Shown piece after piece: positions 12,239-25,832 of a stretch of 64,000 nucleotides of DNA (position 1 is its first letter; each line of letters begins with the position of its first letter). Source of the stretch: Gloeophyllum trabeum ATCC 11539 (taxonomy: Eukaryota; Basidiomycota; Agaricomycetes; Gloeophyllales; Gloeophyllaceae); assembly GCF_000344685.1 (NCBI RefSeq), contig NW_006920423.1, forward strand, positions 271,221-335,220, read 5' to 3'. Both the position numbers and the translations under genes were made by a program. The notes beneath the pieces are model-generated. The model saw only the letters and a program-made list of their open reading frames with translations. It ran no database searches and had not been told where the DNA came from.

Positions 12239-15200
12239 GGGTGTGGCAAGACGGAGGGCACAGGTACCTGCAATAACCAGCGTCCGTGAAGCAGAGAAGA
12301 ATTTCCAAGAGGATCGCGGGGGACACTAAATACTATCGGCCTAGCCTATGGACGTGCTCGAATAACGAGTCCCGAATCGAACAGATAGTGGGAGCGCCTT
12401 CGACCCGGTAACTTGGGGCTAGTCGCTTTATATGAGTGGACGGCTACATCAACCGGGACCTAATGCAGGGTGATTTCAAATAGACTCGCTTAGATCAGTC
12501 CGGGGAACTGCATGGACGATTCTCAGATTAGATCCCGTCCCTTCTCCCACACGATCCTTGCATTCAACATCTTTCCTCTTTCGACGAGAAGACCTGGTGT
12601 GCCCAGGTCAGTCGACTGCTGTTACTTCATGATGTTCGGGGGATTTAGCACCTGCGGGGAGTCGGTAACGACGCTAATGCTAGCACGTACATCTGTCGTT
12701 CTCGGGTTGCAATCAGGACGCTAAGGACGTCTGCGACGCGACTCAATATATTTATTCACGGCAGGGGAGTTGGCGATGCCAGCGTCAGTACCGCTCAACC
12801 GCCATAGGCGGCTACATCCATACTTCTAGCCATAACGGGGCCGTGATGCCTGCTGAAGCTTCAGAAATTTGTCGCTGTCGCACCTTCGAGACGCTTCTCT
12901 GAGAGGCGCTGTTTGTCCCCTGGGGTTAGTAACGGCATGCAATGTCTTCCCTGTGAGTCAATCAGCGTCCGATTCGAACGAGGCGTGTACTATATGCATC
13001 GCGGCTGCCCTGGGACCGTGCAATTGAAAGAAGGTATGATCGAAGCATCTGACAATGGTTCAAAATGGCACGGAAGCAGGCGGCTACGAGAACATGCCTG
13101 GATTGATCTCGTTATTCTTCCGCCATTTTTTGTAATTCACGCCGCTAACGGCGAAAGAGCTTGGACGCACCCTTTCCACGGGAGATAGAGCATTTGCTCC
13201 GTCTGGCGCCTCAGAATCTCCTTTGCGTGGTGTTTAGGAATGCGTACAGCATGATCGTTGAAGAACGACTTCATCACAGCATTCGGCTAGGGCTAATTCG
13301 CGGGACCTACGAATACCGGCATGATTCCCTGCTTTCACGAGAATCCATGGACGCGAAGAGGATTGATGGGGCATAAAGTGCTTAGTACTCCATGCTGTAG
13401 AACGCTGTGCCACGCCGGTTACAACATCCCGACGGCTGCAGTGGTGTGTTCGGCGAGATGATCCTGTTCCTTATCAGGCCACAATACTGACAGAAAGCAC
13501 CCAGTACTGATTACTGACAGGGCGTATCCAAGTGACTGACGTTCGGCCCTTGGCCCAGCGGCCAGCTGCCTCTGCGAGGCAGAATTAGTCGTATAACCTT
13601 CAATCACTGCGAATTGATTCTGTACATGTCTTACCTGCGAAAAGCCCTGAAATACATGTACTAGTATACCAACCGAGCAGTAGCATACAACGTCCACTCA
13701 AGACCTAGTCACTCGGGGCAATGGGAACACGTTGCCATGCTTCGTCGATGACTCGATGGTAGACTGCGCGTAGACTCAGCGGAAGCAAACGAGTAGTAGT
13801 ACGTACACAGGTGCCGCACATATTACTAAATTAGGCAACTGTTTATGAAGGATGGGCCTCCACACTTGTCGGTCGACATCTACGAGTGCCCTCGTTCCGA
13901 ACGGGACTGAACGCGCCGCCTACGGCTCGAACGTGGAGGGCGACTTTACTGATATTGGATGTAAGTACCTTGATGTCTTCAAGTTTCTCGGCATCCGGTT
14001 CCGCCTAAAGCCTGTTACTCCGACGTTGCATGACGTTGCTCTTCAAGACATTGTAATCAATTGACCATGCGGATAACGGTCTATGACTTACGGTATGACT
14101 GCGCGCCGCAGACCGCTTTAATACAAGATGTTACGGATTCTACCGGATCGATGGTCTCCTGATCTCTTGGACATGAGGGGGAAACAGCCTTGAAGTACCA
14201 GAAGCCTCAAGGTCGCTCGGATCATCTACATCGACGGTGAACGCGTCTAGATAGTCGGCCAAGCACGTTACGTTCGAATTTGCCGATCCCTTCATCTTAC
14301 GGTACTCTGTGGCTCAGGGCTGTATCACAGATTCACAAGAGACGAGGCGCGAGTGAGCACCCGCTATTCGAAGCTATCGAGCACGGGCAGTACTCCGCGA
14401 GGTGCGCTGTCTCCGTCTCCTCTGCTGAAACTCTGGATTCATGTCAACCATGGTCGAAAGGGGCTGACGCTTCCCGCTTACTCTAGGCTTGGCATAGAGT
14501 GCTCCAACCCACGTCCGTTATCACGCACACACGATGCGAGCCAGTTTGCTAATCGATTGATAGATCTCCAGCATCCCTGACGTCCTTGGGACAAGTCTCA
14601 ATTCTCACATCATGTTACCATCGGCACACGGCCCTCTCAAAAGACTCAATACCCATAATCTGATAACGCGTCCAAATCTCCCGGTACGGGCATAGTGTGT
14701 AGGCTCGACATTGGTCGTTCCGCCGAGCGGCGCAAGCGACCGATAATATTGACGGCGCTTCTTATGATCATCGGATGATCAATAGCTTTTTGAGTCCCAT
14801 TGCACCCGCTGCGAGCATGAGCAGGGTTAAGGCTCTCTTTCCTGAGCTGTAGGGACCCATGATCATGCCCGGGAACTGCAAAAGCCACAAGGGCCTTCCT
14901 TTCTTCGATTTGCTGTGGTAGAGCCCCACCATCTAGCCACAACATCTATCCGCTCAAACTCACACCTCTCTTGCTTGGCACCTATCGGATCGGACTCCCG
15001 AGCGTGGCGAGTAGTCTCGTTTCCCTATAGCCCATAGGCACGGTACTCACCGCTCAACACGTTAGATCGGGCCGACAAAGCGTCTGAGGCACTGTTCTGC
15101 TCGTGTGCGGCTCCGGCACCTTCGAGGCCTACATGGCCTCGCTGCGTCTGTACACCCTTGGGAGCGCATCCCGAAATGTGTTCATTTCGGAGAAAACAAC

Positions 15201-18200
15201 CGCTGTTGGTTAGTCACGCCGGATCTGGATTTACCTCGTATCTTAACCCCACTGATTGAAGCGGAGACTATCAGATAGCGGATGGTTATAAGGATGCCAC
15301 ATCCTTAGGCGTTAATTTCGCCTCGGTGTCCATCACGCTCGTTGCAGGCGTATGTATCGGGTGGTGCTGCGTGTACGAGGGAATCTTGATTTCCCAAGTC
15401 GAGGCATGTACTTCTGAATGGTGCACAATATAGAGACGTCTCATTCGTGAACAATTCTTGACACAGATTGACTTCCATAGTGCTACCGTGGCTACATCGA
15501 AAACGAGATCCCAGTGCATATAGAACCTAACATGCTATCTAGTGGGTCCACAGAATATCAGAAAAAGGCATCCAGTGTCAGAACAAGCAGCAGGTATGTC
15601 ACCCAAGGCCTAGGCAAGGTCATTGTGCTGGATGACCCATTAGGTCTTGCCGGAGTCACTATAAGCCAAATGAAATCCACGCCCTCAGTCGTTCTCGTCA
15701 ATGGGAGTTATGCTTATCACCTACCTGACGTTGTACTGGCTGACGCGGTAGATGCAGATGTCGAAACATTGGTGGCCGGTGCAACTGTGCCATTAGAGGA
15801 CCTGAAAAGCGACCCAGTTAACTCATCGTCCCTGAAGGACGGCACCCCAGACAACACCGGGTCGATTGGCGGGGCTCGCCAAGAGTATCCCCGCTACAGA
15901 AAGGTAAGCAGTACTCACGGGCAGAATGTCAGGGTGTAGTCGGCGTTCAGACTAGAATTACACGTCCACAACGCAGTGTTGCTGCTCTCGTCATATGCAT
16001 AAGCATACGAGTTCGGACAATTGCCCTCTGCCAACCGGAGCAGTCAGCACGGAGGATATAAAAATAGTACGCTGGACTGTCGCCCAGGTCCCGGACTTAC
16101 TAAAGTATGAATAGTATGCGACGCCGGAGGAAGGACACGTCGCGGCCGTGCTATAGCTCCCGCTGCAGCAATTAGGAGAATCCTCTGCATCCGCAAGACA
16201 GGTGTCGCATCATATCATATCAGAACATGGCACATATGGCATTTAATTTCAGTAGGCTCGGGAGCTGGAGCGCGGGCGACGTACGTGGGTTCCCGTCCAG
16301 ATTGGCTGCACATGCGCTCTTACACCCGACTGGATAACCGTTAGAGTCGAATGGTCCTTTGATCGCGGATGGGCCTGGGAAATGGGGAGCCAGTCAGAAT
16401 ACATGTACACGACGAGCTTCTTAGCGCGAGGGATGCGACTCACAATTCGGTCCGAGATCTATCGGACAATCGGCCACAGAACAGCCCGCCGAGTTCGTGA
16501 TGCTCATCGGCAGATTGAAACCGTCGACGAGCGACACTGTTTTCGGGTGCAATGAGACCATCAGTGACGAGGGGCTCTGGACGATGTAAGGTTTGGCAGT
16601 TACTCACCATCGTAAAAATCTCTGTTGCCATCTCCTTGAAGAGTCCATTCAGCAACAGTGGCGGGAGGAACGCCCTGTTAGGTCAAACTTATTACTCAGC
16701 AGTATACGTATGGCAGCGTCCTACGTACTGTGCCGGTATGAGGGTCGCAGAGAAGTCCTCCGTTGCATCCTCCATCCAGACAAGAGTTTGGTCCAGGATT
16801 GGTGCTGAAGTCGCAGTCGCGGCGACCCTAAAAGCCACATTAATTCCGAGCGCTAGAAACGTCCACCATTGAACATAGAAGCATCAAAAACTCACCCAAA
16901 TTCGGCCCGACTTCCAGTTGTCTGGAACGCTGAAGGTTACGGAAGAGCCAGCAGCTGCTTCCCACCTATTGCGAAGCTACGTTCAGTACCCCGGCTGCAT
17001 CCTCGTGCAAACAGAGAAGACGCACCCAGTGGCCACATCTGGCACGGCTGTCCCAGCGTTAAGATCGGTGAATACCTAAGGATGGATCAGCTCACACCAT
17101 CAACCGGCCGCCGTCAGAGCGCTTACCGCTGGCCTATTAAGCGAGCAGACGGACGGGTTAGTAGCAATTCCCGGCTCTGTCGGTACTTTCTCGACGATGG
17201 TTCTCACCATATTGTGAACGGGCAAGCATTGATGACGGTGAAAGTTCTCGCTAAACTTCCGGGCATGATGAACAACAATTCGAGGGACAATGCTGCAAGC
17301 AGGGCGCGGGTCGAGCGTCTCGCGGCGTACATGTCCGAGTCGCAAGTCGCTTGATACAATATCTCGCTGAATTCCACAGACGAAGTACTGAAACTAGGTG
17401 AGTGTCAAGTCTCAATAGCACTGGCGGCGAAAACTGTTCACCGTGCATTGTTCCTTCTGCTCCAAGTTGGACTTGCATAATTTGGAGTATGTTTGCTGCG
17501 CGAAAGACGCGTGTACGACACGTGACCGCATGCTAATTAGGGGTGCACTGCTTTGAGGCCGGAGGTTCTTCGTAACGACGTTGAATCCGCCTCCCACCAA
17601 GTCCTCTACTCAAAACAAATCGCCAAGGATGCCCTGTACCAGTAGTGTCGGCAGGGGGCTGTTTCAAAAACACAAGTGTCTCTGTCAGATCGGATTTGCA
17701 GTGCTTTTTAATCATTTCGAGCAGCAAGGAGGCGTTCGCCCTTCTTCCAAGTTCCATGGCTCATGCATGTTCCAGCACCGCCATGGATGATATGAAGACT
17801 GGACGCCCATTGACAAAATACCCGAGCCCACTTGGGTCTCTCAAGGGGAAGGTGCCGGGACCTTCTGGACTCCTCAGGATGCTATCGGACAGACTGCACT
17901 CGTTGATCATCCCATCACCGGTACCGCCACGAAGAATGCAGAGGTCGCAGACCAGCCACAGACAATACCGAAGTCCAATATCACACCGGATTTGGTACCA
18001 GGAACTGTTTTTCCCGGCTGATCATCTTCGTGGCATCAATGCACCCGGATGGAATGACCGCAGCTGGTCGTCGGAGCCGGACTGTGAATACTTCAACAAA
18101 GCTCTTTTGCTTGTCCGCTAAGGCATCCTCCCATCCTTTGGGTAGGGTGATAGAGTACTCGACCCTACTGTATCCTACAGGCGCTCCTCGCGTTGCGCTG

Positions 18201-19577
18201 CTGGACGGACCTTGGAGATACGGGCCCTAGTAAACTCAGCTGACTTCAAGAGATGGGTGGCCTTCTACCGTTGGCGGTTCTCTATGAAGTCTAGCGCACG
18301 CAGCAACGTCAGAACCATTTGCACAACTGGTTCTTTATGCTCAATCGCAGAAATAACAACAGTAACCAGGCATACACAGGCGGTGTACCGACTATGGCGA
18401 CTGTTGGATACGTTGTGGGCTGGCCTTCTCTCTCGCCCAAGGTCAAATCGAACAAAACCTCTAGCTCTTGGTGCCTATGGTGTCAGTATCGTGTACGCTT
18501 TCCCCGTCTATCGCCTATATGCCGTCTGTCGGACGTCGAAGTATCATGACGGGGCGTCATCAAGATAAGTCTTGCACGCCGATTCCTTCCTGCCGACTAC
18601 TGTTCCATATGATGTGCCTCATGCGGCACTCCGTTTCGTATTAGCCCTGCCGCCGTCGTCCTTCTCTTGGTCCAAGAACGGTGCCATTTTCAGTGCCCGT
18701 GTGCCAACAAGAGACCATTGTGTTGCTTTAATTATGCAATGTGGTTATCTTTGGCCGGGCTGCTCGGATAAACATATTTCTGCCCACGTCGGTATTGGGA
18801 GCAGCCAGGCAACAAAAGCTTCCATCGCCGAGTAAACCGCCGCAGGTGAGAATAGTTCAAGACTTGAAGTTGCAGGTGCAATCTCGTAGATATTGGCTTG
18901 GCGTATGTATGTCACCGATTTATCGTGCTCCTCTGTCGGCGAACGTTCAACATGACGTCTGCCAACGGATCGCTGTCGTCGGGGGCGCAGATAGCGCATC
19001 ACGGCACCGGCCCAACGAGAGCAGCATGTGGGAGGGTATGCGAGCCGCCGGTGCCGGGACAAAAATAAAAGTGGAGCGTCGGTGAAATACCCTCGTATAG
19101 GTGAAGTCTGGCTACAAAAGTTGAAATACAGTGAGAACGGTCGCGCAGGAGCTCCTCTTCTGCAGCGTTATCGAGTGCTTGCGAGGGCGATAAGCCCGAG
19201 GTATATAGAGTTGCAGAGCGGCGCGGTATCGCATGGAAGCCGCTCGTTTTCAACGTGCATGGAAGAAAACGACGATAAAAGGACATGAATACTGAGAGAA
19301 AATCGCAGAATACGAGATAAAATGTATGAAGCTTGAACGATTCTCCTGACCCTTGAAACCCGCTGTCTAAAGGGGGGTACACTTGGAAGGGGCTCGACGG
19401 GTGCAGTGCATCAGCCAAAGTGAATGACGCAAAGACAGTAAGCCGCAGTCGGAGTTTGCCGGGCCCAGGAGGGCTGTTCTCAGGCGTTGTGCTCCTTCCA
19501 CCGCATCCCTCCCTTTTTCAACGATCTCGCGCTCGTCGCGTTCGACGACCACCTCTCCTCCCTGCTCATCGCCGGCC
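12239..19577. other. 7.3-kb stretch with no recognisable gene
   Basis: All six frames are broken into short pieces. The largest (15514-15939 and 16869-17354, plus strand) show no family motif and no convincing splice continuation. No long AT-rich tract, poly-A tail, transposase or reverse-transcriptase motif, tandem repeat or long inverted repeat was seen. The last few hundred bases before 19578 must include the glucan synthase promoter. Confidence 0.45.
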
Positions 19578-22500
19578 ATGGCGACGCCCAGGCATCCCGA
19601 CAACATCTATCCTGGTTCCTCCCCGCCTTCCGACCCTCACGACCCCTTTGCCTCCAGCAACCAGAGGTACTACGACAACGACTCAGACCAGGCTGACCCA
19701 TATCGTCGAAGAGATACCTACGCTTCCGACAGCAGCGACGCTGCCCTCAATGAGGACGATAGATATTATGACAACAACGGGAACTATGGGCGCTATGGTG
19801 GGTAACGCGTTCTGGGCGGGACAGCCACCCTTCTCAGCGACATATTCACTACTTGTTCTAGGCAACCCTGACACCGACTCCGACGTGGATGTCTATGGTC
19901 AGAAGTACGCCCCTTCCGCAGAATCATTAGGCCCTCCCCGCATGGAGTCCTCGACTCCCACATTCGTTGACTATGGAGGCCCGCCCGGCGCTAGAGAGCA
20001 GTACCCGGCGTGGACGTCCGAGCGCAGCATCCCTTTGTCAAAGGAGGAGATTGAAGACATTTTCCTCGACCTTACGCAGAAGTTTGGCTTCCAGCGGGAT
20101 TCGATGAGAAACATGGTATGTAGCACATGCTTCCTCGTTTTCCGTAACCGGCCTTCTAACGCCGTAGTATTGTAGTTCGACTTCGTGATGCAGCTGCTCG
20201 ACTCTAGAGCCTCACGGATGTCTCCAGACCAGGCCCTACTAACGCTACACGCTGACTACATTGGTGGCCAACATGCTAACTACCGTAAATGGTACTTCGC
20301 CGCTCAGCTCGATTTGGACGACGCCGTCGGGCAGACGCAGAATCCCGGGTTGCAGCGCCTCAAATCCACGAAGCGCCGGGGCGGAAGGGGTGCGGAGAAG
20401 TCGTTAAGCTCCGCTATGGAGCGCTGGCGGCAGGCAATGAATAACATGAGCCAGTATGACCGCCTGCGGCAGATTGCGCTGTACCTCCTGTGCTGGGGTG
20501 AGGCGGCGCAGGTGCGGTTCATGCCAGAGTGCTTGTGCTTCATCTTCAAGTGTGCGGATGACTACTATCGTTCGCCAGAATGCCAGAATCGGCTGGATCC
20601 TGTGCCGGAGGGGTTGTACTTGCGCGCGGTGATCAAGCCGTTGTACCGGTTCATCCGGGACCAAGGGTACGAGGTGGTCGATGGAAAGTTCGTACGGAGG
20701 GAGCGAGATCACGACAAGATCATTGGATATGATGATGTGAACCAGCTGTTCTGGTATCCCGAAGGGATTGCCAGGATCGTTCTCCAGGACAAGGTATGTG
20801 GCCTCCGTCACCTCCCTTTTCTCTCATCGCTCATTTCGTTTCTTAGACGCGACTTGTGGATGTTCCACCAGCACAGCGATTCATGAAGTTCGACCGCGTT
20901 GACTGGAATCGTGTCTTCTTCAAGACTTACTACGAGAAGCGCTCATTCGGTCACCTACTAGTTAACTTCAACCGGATATGGGTCATCCACATTGCTATGT
21001 ATTGGTTTTACACGGCTTACAACTCGCCTACGGTGTATGGCGGAGATAAGTCGGCTGCTATGTCCTGGTCGGCGACGGCGCTCGGTGGCGCTGTGGCCAC
21101 GACTATCATGATACTGGCCACAATCGCGGAATTCTCGTACATCCCCACGACTTGGAACAATACTTCGCACCTCACCCGTCGGTTACTCTTCCTATTCATC
21201 ACCCTTGGTCTCACCGCCGGCCCGACGTTCTATGTCGCCATCGCGGTTAACAACAACAGCGGTGGTTCGCTCCCGCTTATCTTGGGTATCGTGCAGTTCT
21301 TCATCTCGGTGGTCGCGACGCTCCTGTTCGCGATTATGCCCTCTGGACGGATGTTCGGCGACCGTGTTGCTGGCAAGTCAAGGAAATACCTGGCCAGCCA
21401 GACGTTCACTGCCAGCTACCCCGACCTTCACCTTCAGGCTCGCATCGCGTCCATTGCGCTCTGGGTGCTCATCTTTGGGTGCAAGTTCGTGGAATCGTAC
21501 TTTTTCTTGACCACGTCATTCAGCGTTTCCATACGCGTCATGGTCGGGATGAAGGTTCAGGGATGCAACGATCGGTACTTCGGCAACGCCCTCTGTCGCA
21601 ACCAGGCTGCCTTCACTCTCACTATCATGTACATCATGGATCTTGTGCTGTTCTTCCTCGACACTTTCTTGTGGTATATTATCTGGAACACGGTATTCTC
21701 AATTGCGAGGAGTTTCATGTTGGGTCTCAGTATCTGGACGCCTTGGAAGGATATCTACACCCGGCTGCCCAAGAGGATTTACGCGAAGTTGTTAGCCACC
21801 GCTGACATGGAGGTCAAGTACAAACCCAAGGTATGTGTCATGCAATCTTGTTGTCTGCCCTGCCTAATAGGCTGTTCAGGTCCTGGTGTCGCAGATTTGG
21901 AACGCGATCATCATTTCCATGTACCGCGAGCACCTGCTCTCCATTGACCACGTCCAGCGGCTGCTGTATCACCAGATCGACGCAGGAGGAGATGGGCGCC
22001 GCAGTCTGCGTGCTCCGCCTTTCTTCATTTCCCAAAGCGACAAGGGCTACAAGGGCGAGTTCTTCCCGAGGGGAAGTGAGGCCGAGCGGCGTATCTCCTT
22101 CTTTGCCCAGTCTTTGACTACGGCCCTTCCGGAGCCCGTACCAGTTGACGCTATGCCCACATTCACTGTGTTGACTCCTCACTACAGCGAGAAGGTATGG
22201 TGATGGCATCAGCAGGGTTTGCACTGTGAGCTAACATTCGTCTTCTAGATCCTTTTGTCGCTTCGTGAGATCATCCGCGAGGAAGATCAGACCACGCGTG
22301 TCACACTGCTCGAATACTTGAAGCAGCTACACCCTGTTGAGTGGGACAACTTCGTCAAGGACACCAAAATCTTGGCCGAGGAATCCGCGATGTACAATGG
22401 GCCTAATCCGTTTGGCGCCGACGAGAAGGGACAGTCGAAGACTGACGACCTTCCGTTCTACTGCATCGGTTTCAAGAGCGCGGCTCCGGAATTCACTCTT

Positions 22501-25500
22501 CGGACTCGTATATGGGCGTCGCTCCGTGCGCAGACGCTCTACCGTACAGTCTCCGGCATGATGAACTACTCGAAGGCGATCAAGCTGCTCTACCGGGTGG
22601 AGAATCCGGAAGTCGTTCAGCTGTTCGGTGGCAACACAGACAAACTCGAGAGGGAGCTCGAACGGATGGCGCGCCGCAAGTTCAAATTCGTCGTGTCGAT
22701 GCAGCGGTACTCGAAGTTCAACAAGGAGGAGCAGGAGAACGCGGAGTTCTTGCTGCGTGCATACCCGGATCTCCAGATTGCTTACCTGGACGAGGAACCC
22801 CCGCGGAAGGAAGGCGGCGACCCGCGCCTGTTCTCCGCGCTGATTGATGGTCACTCCGACTTCGTTCCTGAGACTGGCAGACGTCGGCCCAAGTTCCGCA
22901 TCGAGTTGCCTGGTAATCCTATCTTGGGTGACGGTAAATCGGACAACCAGAACCATGCGATCATCTTCTACCGCGGTGAATACCTCCAGCTTATCGATGC
23001 CAACCAGGACAACTACCTCGAGGAATGTCTCAAGATCCGTAACGTCCTCGGGGAGTTCGAGGAGTATTCGGTCTCCACTCAAAGCCCCTATGCCACATGG
23101 GGTCAGAAGGAGTTCAGGAAGCCCCCGGTTGCCATTGTCGGTGCACGAGAGTACATCTTCTCGGAGAACATTGGTATTCTTGGTGATATCGCTGCTGGAA
23201 AGGAACAAACATTCGGTACCCTGGCTGCTCGTTCATTGGCTTGGATTGGCGGCAAGCTTCACTACGGTCACCCTGATTTCCTGAATGGTCTCTTCATGAA
23301 CACGCGCGGTGGTGTGTCAAAGGCGCAGAAGGGTCTCCACTTGAACGAGGATATCTACGCTGGTATGACCGCCTTTGGTCGCGGTGGCCGTATCAAGCAT
23401 ACGGAATACTACCAGTGCGGTAAAGGACGTGACCTCGGCTTCGGTACGATTCTCAACTTCCAGACCAAGATCGGTACTGGTATGGGCGAGCAAATGCTTA
23501 GTCGAGAGTACTACTACCTGGGTACCCAGCTTCCCATGGACCGGTTCCTGACTTTCTACTATGGTCATCCTGGTTTCCATATCAACAACATGCTGGTTAT
23601 CCTATCCGTGCAGCTCTTCATTGTGACCAGTACGTATTAGCTTGAACCTGAGGATGCCTTACTGACTTTCTGCGCAGTGGTGTTCTTGGGCACCCTGAAC
23701 TCCGAGCTCACGATCTGTCAGTATACCTCGTCTGGTGGTCTAATTGGAGGTCAAGGAGGATGCTACAATCTCCATCCCGTCTTCGACTGGATTGACCGGT
23801 GCATCATCGGTATCCTCCTTGTGTTCATGATCAACTTCTTGCCACTGTTCCTGCAAGGTGGGGGTGATCTTCACTTCTTGTTCGACTGAGCTGACTTATA
23901 TTGCAGAGCTTGTTGAAAGAGGTACCGGGCGTGCCATCTTCCGTCTTGGGAAGCAGTTCTTGTCGTTGGCGCCGGTCTTCGAAGTGTTCTCTACCCAGAT
24001 CTACACCCATTCCATCTTGAGTAACCTGAACTTCGGCGGTGCTCGGTACATTGCGACTGGTCGTGGTTTCGCCACTTCTAGGATTTCCTTCAGCATCCTT
24101 CTGTCTCGTTTCGCTGGTCCTAGTATTTACCTTGGGATGCGAACCCTGCTAATGCTGCTCTACGTGACGATGTCGCTCTGGACGCCTTTCTTGATCTACT
24201 TCTGGATTTCGACGTTGGCTCTTTGTATCGCGCCGTTCCTTTTCAATCCTCATCAGTTCGCCCTGTCGGACTTCGTGATCGATTATCGGTGTGTTATACG
24301 TGTTCTTGCCCTTGGAAGCTATACTCACTTATTGCAGGGAATTCTTGCGGTGGATGTGCCGAGGCAACTCTCGTTCACACAACAACTCCTGGATTGGTTA
24401 CTGCCGCTTGTCTCGCACGATGATTACGGGATACAAGAAGAAGAAATTGGGTCTTCCATCAGAGAAGCTCTCCGGTGACGTTCCTCGTGCGGGTTGGAGA
24501 GCGGTCATCATCTCCGAGATCGTCTTCCCGATTGTCATGGCGGTTCTCTTCGTTATTGCGTATATGTTCGTCAAGTCCTTCCCTGACAGGAACGGTGCCC
24601 AACCCCCGAGTCCCTTGATTCGCATCGCCGTCGTCTCCCTAGGTCCTATCGTCTGGAATGCTGGTGTACTGTTGGTTCTCTTCCTCATCTCGTTATTCAT
24701 GGGCCCAATGTTGGATTCCGTCTTCCCTAAGTTCGGCTCTGTAATGGCGTTCATCGCTCATTTCTTGGGGACTGTCGGTACCATCGGAGCATTTGAGTTC
24801 TTGGTATGTATTCGCTATTCGTAGTCTGTTGTGTTCCTCTAACACTTTCCTATAGTGGTTCCTTGAGTTGTGGAACGCTGCGCACGCCGTCCTGGGTCTG
24901 ATCGCTCTCATTGCCATCCAGCGCGCCGTCCACAAGGTCTTGATCTCTGTTTTCCTGTCACGAGAGTTCAAGCACGATGAGACTAACAGAGCTTGGTGGA
25001 CGGGTAAGTGGTATGGGCGTGGCTTGGGCCACCACGCCATGTCGCAACCGGCTCGCGAGTTCATCGTCAAGATCGTGGAGTTGTCGCTCTGGAGTTCAGA
25101 TCTTCTCATTGGGCATTTCCTCCTTTTCATGCTTGCACCTGCTGCTCTCATGCCGTTCATGGATAAGATCCATGCGACGATGCTGTGTATGTCACCACCT
25201 TCTCCTACTCTTCATGGCCACTGTTCTTACTTGTTCTGCAGTCTGGCTGAGGCCGTCGAAACAAATTCGTGCCCCCCTGTACTCTATTAAGCAAAAGAGA
25301 CAGCGCCGTTGGATCGTAAGTAACTGCCTGACTGCGCATGCCTGTTCGTGGTCGCTCACGGCTGGTGCAGGTCATCAAATACGGCACTGTTTTCGTTGCT
25401 GCTCTCACTCTTTTCATTGCTCTCATTGCTCTCCGTAAGTTTCAGTCTTTATTCTGTAATTCCACGTCCTCACCTTACACTATCTAGCCGCGGCGTTCCG

Positions 25501-25543
25501 GGATCGGATACTCTTCAACTGCTCGGTATGCAACAGCCTGTAA
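19578..25543 (+). CDS. FKS1: 1,3-beta-D-glucan synthase catalytic subunit, about 1774 aa
   Basis: Thirteen exons: 19578-19797, 19862-20115, 20176-20793, 20847-21830, 21880-22194, 22249-23629, 23678-23857, 23907-24288, 24338-24803, 24856-25186, 25242-25315, 25371-25434, 25488-25543. Phases close to 1775 codons, the usual length. The family (GT48) polymerises UDP-glucose into wall 1,3-beta-glucan at the plasma membrane. An acidic, Tyr- and Asp-rich N-terminus precedes the FKS1 domain ([20 protein letters not shown]) and a first membrane cluster. The long cytoplasmic catalytic region (exon 6) includes [20 protein letters not shown] and [21 protein letters not shown] second membrane cluster follows. 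The hot-spot 1 region reads [13 protein letters not shown] and hot-spot 2 DWIDRCII. It is an essential housekeeping gene and the best supported in the window. Confidence 0.97.
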
Positions 25544-25832
25544 CGACCGACTAGTATTATTTCACCAATAGACTTTCATCTGTACGCTTTGATATCCTTA
25601 CTACCACCTACTCCGTCGTTATGATCAGTTTGGTGCGGACACTTTTCCTACATCGATTAGTCGCAAAACGGACGTATGCCTGTAGTAATCCCCTTCGCAT
25701 AGCAAAATCTTGATATCCTGACCGCACTCCATCTGGATGACAATTTGCATAATAATATACATCGTCATAGATTACACATTGTTAGCGTCTGAACTTCACT
25801 TCTGGCCGAATATCAAAGAACAAGGGCAAGCA

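Noticed and set aside
15514..15939. 141-codon plus-strand open frame
   Set aside because: No recognisable domain and no extension; it could be chance.
16869..17354. 161-codon plus-strand open frame
   Set aside because: It is isolated in a gene-free stretch, with no motif, TATA box or splice-consistent neighbours.
22327..23208. 293-codon minus-strand frame
   Set aside because: It is antisense shadow of the large catalytic exon of glucan synthase.
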